A stretch of 64,000 nucleotides of DNA from Watersipora subatra (taxonomy: Eukaryota; Bryozoa; Gymnolaemata; Cheilostomatida; Watersiporidae): NCBI RefSeq assembly GCF_963576615.1, contig NC_088714.1, forward strand, positions 48,775,272 to 48,839,271. The letters are read 5' to 3'. Both the position numbers and the translations under genes were made by a program. Positions 59,563-64,000 of this stretch are shown piece after piece. Position 1 is the first letter of the stretch. Each line of letters starts with the position of its first letter. The notes beneath the pieces are model-generated. The model was not told the DNA's origin and did no database searches. It saw nothing but the letters and a program-made list of their open reading frames with translations.

Positions 59563-59954
59563 TAGGTTTTCTTAAAAGCAGAAAAAAACTGTAGAAGTTA
59601 CTAATTAATAAGTAATAGTCGTGTCAAACAAGTTTTCGAGTCAATGGTAAGGCCTTGAAGTAAACGCAGACAGAATAAAACCTATTTTAGTCAAAGTGCA
59701 CTACTCCAGCAAATACCCGTTTTATCTTCACCTCAGGCGTGGGTCAAGGAACTCAACATTACGTTTGTAGCGCAGCACGAACATTACCTGGCTGCTGAGG
59801 TTGACTACTAGTGATTGTTATGCTCAACAGACTCCACTCAAATTCACCGTTATTGGCACTGAGCTCTACTAGAATCGATGGCTATAGGCACTGAGCTCTA
59901 TTTACATTAGTGGTTACAAGCAATGAATCCTGCATATTTTAATGGTTGAGCGCA

Positions 59955-60072
59955 ATGAGCTCTATTCACAATTCTCATCAAATTTGTCAAGACTATTGTC
60001 TTTTTGCTTTTTTCTGGCTCTTTCCCCTTTCGTTCTCCTCTTCCTCTCTTTGTATCATGAAACATAGCAAAG
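59955..60072 (+). CDS. Possible first exon of a fourth fucosyltransferase (gene D)
   Basis: ATG at 59955 opens 39 codons plus one base. The encoded segment has a hydrophobic stretch YCLFAFFWLFPLSF near residues 14-27, then serine-rich residues and ends MKHSK with AAAG before GTGAGA, a good donor in phase 1. The anchor type, phase and strand fit the first exons of genes A-C, and it lies where the next tandem gene would begin. No catalytic exon follows within the remaining 4 kb; it would have to be past the window end. A chance hydrophobic open frame is the main alternative. Confidence 0.3.
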
Positions 60073-60241
60073 GTGAGAATTTTTCAACACTCTACCCTTT
60101 AATAGCGTACATTTCGAAAAAGTACTTATTTCCATACGTAAACCCAAGCCCGTATTCCTTGGGGCGACTAGCCGGCTGAGCCGCCCCAACTTTTTAGTGA
60201 TTTTTGGTGGGCAAGTACTCAGAATTGCAGTCTAAGCTCAT

Positions 60242-60499
60242 TCACTGGGAATTGTCAACAACTAATTTACTAGCAATTAGCGTGCTATATTGTCTCCGTG
60301 GTGATGTCGTGATCTCGTCAAATGAGTGATCTTGTAGGACTTTGTAAAAACGTGGAAACTGAACTTTATTGCTTATAGTAGGAGTGTGAATAAGACCCCC
60401 CAAACTTGCATTTTCTTTATCATAAAATAACCGAATCAAAACATCAATGAGGAGCACTATAGGACAGGCTCGTGTAAATAATCTTCTAATATTACACAT
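60242..60499 (-). other. 85-codon open frame, unknown
   Basis: Starts at ATG (60499) and ends TGA. The N-terminus MCNIRRLFTRACPIVLL has arginines followed by a moderately hydrophobic stretch. I do not recognise a family and see no conserved neighbour; it may be chance. Confidence 0.15.
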
Positions 60500-60535
60500 A
60501 TATAAAGATGTTGAAATAGATACAGAATCAGTTGT

Positions 60536-60634
60536 AAAAGATTTCTGTCATATACACATTGACAGAAAAAGAGCTATTACAATAAAAAAGTAATAGCTCT
60601 TGTTCTGTCAATGTCCTTTACAAAAATCTGTAGT
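60536..60634. repeat. Hairpin with near-perfect 25-bp core, miRNA-precursor-like
   Basis: ACATTGACAGAAAAAGAGCT (from 60556) through 60580 pairs with 60590-60614 with a single mismatch around a 9-base AT-rich loop. Weaker pairing continues outward (AGATTTCTGT with ACAAAAATCT). A small foldback transposon would look the same. Confidence 0.65.
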
Positions 60635-62211
60635 GTCATGAGTTATAAATCGCAATTTTATTATCGTTTGTTGAATAAAGAAAAAGTTTTGCCTTCCATG
60701 AACCATAAACAATATATTTATGTAGATTTTGATGCTTACAATTGATTGCGTTTATGCCTACGTTGAGGGTTGTTTATGCTTAAAAGGTCCAGCGCTTCGG
60801 AGCGCTGTTCCAAACCCCGTTGGGGGCTTACACCGCCCCCCAAACCCCCAGGTGTTCATAACTAGTTGCCTAACATTTGCCGCCGCAACCTGCAACCAGG
60901 AAATACAGGCCTGCGTAAACCTAATTTATTAGCGCATACTGTTTTCTGATCTTTCAGTAGATTGTATAGAAAACACCACAAAAACCCTCAACTTGGTGTA
61001 CTGCGCTCTCAATGGCTGATCATATTTCACGAAGCGAAAAGGTTTTCGCTGATTGACTGCATTGTTCCCCTAACAAAATGTCCGAGAAAATGAGCCTCAC
61101 AGCTAAATGATCAATTGTTTTCCAACAAATAAAGTACATTATATTTAATTTGGAAATGCATCAATAGCTATGAGAGACTGCTTGATAACTGATCAATTCA
61201 ACCCACCCATACACTCTGAATGGCACCCTGTATCTCGGTGTTGTTCTAGTGGTAATCACTTCACATATAACTTCATCATTTTCACTTCATCTTTGCGGCA
61301 CAGGTATACTGTTAGAATGTTATGACCTATGTTATAATATAAATATATATATATATATAAATGTATAGATAGATCTATAAAACTATAGATATACATGTAC
61401 CTATAGATATAAGATGTCATATAGAGAGGTATAGAAATTGTCAGTAATTATCCAATACAAAGTAATTATCCAATACAAATAGAAATAAATCATGATGGTA
61501 AAAACCATCAAGATTTTTTATACATAATGTACATATTAAAAGCTAGTAACAACATATTATGTTAACCTTTGTACCTATAGTTACTTACAGTAACTTCAGT
61601 GTATTTAATTGTTGTGATCTGCAATATAGCGTAACATTACAATGTACTACATGTAGTACATACCGTAGAGAGTTCTTACCTTCGGGACAGACATTTAAAA
61701 TAAACGTTGAATTTAACTTAAATGAATTTAGCCTACTAAACACAGCTAAGTTTTTGTATGTATTTCACTAAAGTAACTTCAACTTTGTCATAGCCTAAAA
61801 TTTTATCACCTATCTGTTTTCGATTTTGTTTTCCTTATAACTTATAACAAATAACACTGATCTGAGGAAGAGACTGAGCGAGCATTATATCTCTTTCAAG
61901 CGTTGTGACTGGGATTTCGGCAATTATCATATCGGCATTTTCGTTATTTTGACGTAATCAGCACATCGACTGCCAAATTTTAATTTCAATAGAATTTTTT
62001 GTTAATGTTGTATGGCGGAAAAAAGTCGAAAAGACTTTCATCCTCTTTTGGCGAGGACAAAAAACCATCGTGTTTGACTTTGTATGGCAAAAGTATCAAG
62101 GGTAATAATAACAAGGGTATCTGTATCCCGAGGCCACACTGTAATAATTAATAATACAATATTTGATATGAAAAAAGGATATTCAGTATATCGTAAGGAC
62201 ACTAGGTGTGA
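60635..62211. other. Intergenic; small GC hairpin, otherwise nothing recognised
   Basis: CAGCGCTTCGGAGCGCTG at 60790-60807 is a perfect stem around TCGG, followed by a C- and G-run block to ~60850. A (TA)n tract is at 61340-61365. Confidence 0.4.
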
Positions 62212-62350
62212 TAAGAATGGCTTAGCCTTGTGGTTAGGCGCGCTTGATATTTGATATTTGCTTTGAATGTCATGAGATCCAATCCAGTACAAAGGTGATT
62301 TTTTGTACCTAAAACTTTGTCACTATAGCTGGACAGACGAATGACAGAAA
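62212..62350 (+). mobile_element. SINE fragment (tRNA-derived)
   Basis: A-box-like TAGCCTTGTGGTTAGGC and B-box-like GAGATCCAATCC, then the family tail CACTATAGCTGGACAGACGA. Confidence 0.55.
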
Positions 62351-62494
62351 ACAGTGAGATATGTAAATGTATCTCCTATCTATCAACATAGTGATTTAAA
62401 TCTAGCAATAAAAAGCACTGGAATTGAGCTCATTGCAATTGCAAGTTTGCGCACATGCACAACTAATCGCACGAACAAGGAGTTCGTATCATTC

Positions 62495-62614
62495 TTAAAG
62501 GTTGACTTGCAACAAAATTCACATTACAGTTATTTGATATGAAACGATTCATCATGTCTTACTCTGCTGTGTTGTAAGTGCCAACTATGTGGAAAAGTGA
62601 TTACAAGCTTTTAA
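62495..62614 (+). mobile_element. TTAA MITE, left end only (copy 6)
   Basis: TTAA then AGGTTGACTTGCAACAAAAT and the first ~115 bp of the family, ending in AGCTTTTAA. The right end is missing. Confidence 0.8.
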
Positions 62615-62864
62615 CCCTCTGAGGCCCATACACAGAAGCTTTGCTCTAAAAATTTTCAAACTTTTTGGATAGTTTCCAGATGTATGTTTGAGCGTTTTTC
62701 TAATTTTTTAATTTTCTAAAACGACCCTGACCTGAGATATTAAATGTTGCACTCACGCAACATTGGGCTTTAATGCTACCTATATACATTACGCATTAGA
62801 CAATAGTGGTATGAAGTATTTGAGCCAGTAAAATAACTTTATTTGAATAAATAAATGGTAAATG

Positions 62865-63068
62865 TACTTATATACATATACATGTATACAGATACATACA
62901 TATATATAGCACATATATTGTATATATATACATTCAGTATATATATATTGTATATATACGTACATATACGCATACATATATATATATGTATATATTGTAT
63001 ATATGCATACATATATGCACACATATATATATATATATATACATATATAAATATATATATATATAAAT

Positions 63069-63101
<33 letters not shown>

Positions 63102-63105
63102 ACAC
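62865..63105. repeat. TA/ATAC microsatellite
   Basis: TATATACATAC words passing into pure (AT)n; the Tyr/Ile-rich open frames on both strands are by-products. Confidence 0.9.
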
Positions 63106-63334
63106 AAGCATATAAGTTTACATCACTGTTTGAAATAAATAGACTAAATCCTATATCAATATCAACTGCTCCAAAGTAACTATAGCTCTCCATTCGCTTG
63201 CAGTGATAGGTACGAAAATAATTTTGTTCATCAAGAAAGCAGAGACTATTTCACATTTTGTAGTAGTTATTTTCTTGAACAGCTTGCCGTGACTTCGCTT
63301 TGGAGCCTTTATTGACCAATGAGCAAAATTGTCA

Positions 63335-63825
63335 TAGTGAACATTGCATGGACCTCTTCCAATTTCTTAGCTGGTGTAAGGCATAGACTAGCATCACCTG
63401 CTGCAGCTGGTCGTCCTTGTTTGGCAGCACCATTGACTTGGATGAGACTGTCGGCAACTTCAGCTTGAAATTCTTTTCTATTTAGTACTTTATTTATGGT
63501 AGCTTGAGAAGGCGACTATCACTTCTGTAGATATTCCAAGTGTTGATTTCGGCTACCATTACAAATGTCGTTACAGGTAGAGATATCATCACCGGCTCTT
63601 CATGGCAAAACGATACTCTGCTAAAAATAAATCTTACAAATCACTGCCTCCCATATTTTTATGTGGTTGTATAACAGCAGGCATGTTATAGAAACGATGC
63701 TCTTTTGATGACTTGTCCCACCGTTTGGCTTGAGCAAGGGGCTGTACACCAGTCAATGAGGAGAGAACGGTGATATCTTTGTTGTCACACTATTTGACAG
63801 CAACCTATGGAGTGCCATTTGTAAA
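63335..63825 (-). pseudogene. piggyBac-type transposase relic (C-terminal part)
   Basis: The minus strand reads CDNKDITVLSSLTGVQPLAQ, AKRWDKSSKEH, then NMPAVIQPHKNMGGSDL before a stop. This is the conserved C-terminal half of a piggyBac transposase (W-x-DNK-x-V-x-x-LS, RW, MGGVDL-x-D). After a frame change, INTWNIYRSD and EVADSLIQVNGAAKQGRP follow, also typical. At least six stops or frame changes make it a pseudogene. The DDE catalytic core further upstream is not seen. Confidence 0.75.
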
Positions 63826-63844
63826 ATTTTGTGATATCCACAAT

Positions 63845-64000
63845 ATAAAAACTTTTTTAGTATATAAGTTCACATGTTTAATATGTGAAGATTCATGTTT
63901 AGTATGCTAACTTACATATTTAGTATGCCAACTTACATGTTTAGTATGTGAAAATTCGTGTTTAGTATGTCAGTTCACATGTTTTATATGGCAAGATTCA
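63845..64000. repeat. Minisatellite, ~21-bp unit, running off the window
   Basis: Unit of the form TTTAGTATGCCAACTTACATG, alternating with TGTGAAAATTC variants; continues to the window end. Confidence 0.8.

Noticed and set aside
61559-61771. Frame with a CTTC motif as a possible gene C last exon
   Set aside because: All nearby acceptors give the wrong phase, and the sequence lacks the conserved start of the other tail exons.

Overview
The window looks like AT-rich animal nuclear DNA, most plausibly a marine invertebrate (lophotrochozoan-like). The grounds are spliced genes with GT-AG introns of several kilobases, an animal-type alpha-1,3-fucosyltransferase (GT10) family, and dense mixed transposons: Ty3/Gypsy, a restriction-endonuclease-type non-LTR element, Helitron, piggyBac, MITEs, tRNA-derived SINEs and many minisatellites. 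I see no bacterial operons, rRNA genes or CRISPR array. The species cannot be fixed from the sequence alone.

The gene content is a cluster of GT10 fucosyltransferase paralogs, which I rebuilt by joining exons by eye. Gene A (minus strand) has exon 1 at 19144-19267, exon 2 at 10298-11266 and exon 3 at 7199-7347, giving about 413 aa. Gene B (plus) has exons at 28674-28749, 34740-35729 and 38950-39107, giving about 407 aa. Gene C (plus) has exons at 44011-44095 and 53815-54729 with a probable last exon at 55516-55562, giving about 348 aa. A fourth possible first exon (gene D) lies at 59955-60072. Every gene follows one plan. A short first exon carries a type II membrane anchor. One long exon, bounded by phase-1 introns on both sides, holds the whole catalytic domain. 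A small cysteine-containing last exon closes the protein. A and B are divergent (head to head); B, C and perhaps D run in tandem.

Layout: 1-7.1 kb, intergenic DNA with a GC-rich TA-flanked MITE, a long inverted repeat with a Helitron inside it, and a 16-bp minisatellite. 7.2-19.3 kb, gene A, whose introns hold a SINE, a 50-bp satellite, a 20-bp satellite and a decayed Gypsy element with its 3' LTR. 19.3-28.6 kb, the region between the start codons of A and B, with a 12-bp repeat close to A's start, an R2/R4-type non-LTR element, an inverted duplicate of its 3' end, and a pair of ~0.5-kb direct repeats. 28.7-39.1 kb, gene B, with a foldback hairpin and a ~49-bp satellite in its introns. 39.6-43.6 kb, a MITE with TTAA flanks and a Helitron with a replicase relic. 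44-55.6 kb, gene C, with two more MITE copies, a 14-bp repeat, a retroelement relic and a Helitron. 55.6-64 kb, MITEs, satellites, the possible gene D first exon, a miRNA-like hairpin and a piggyBac transposase relic.

The predicted enzymes would sit in the Golgi membrane and transfer fucose from GDP-fucose to glycans. Their shared exon plan, tandem order and a 126-bp near-identical tract between A and C point to duplication followed by local gene conversion. All exon joins are inferred from splice signals, reading phase and paralog comparison, without transcript data.
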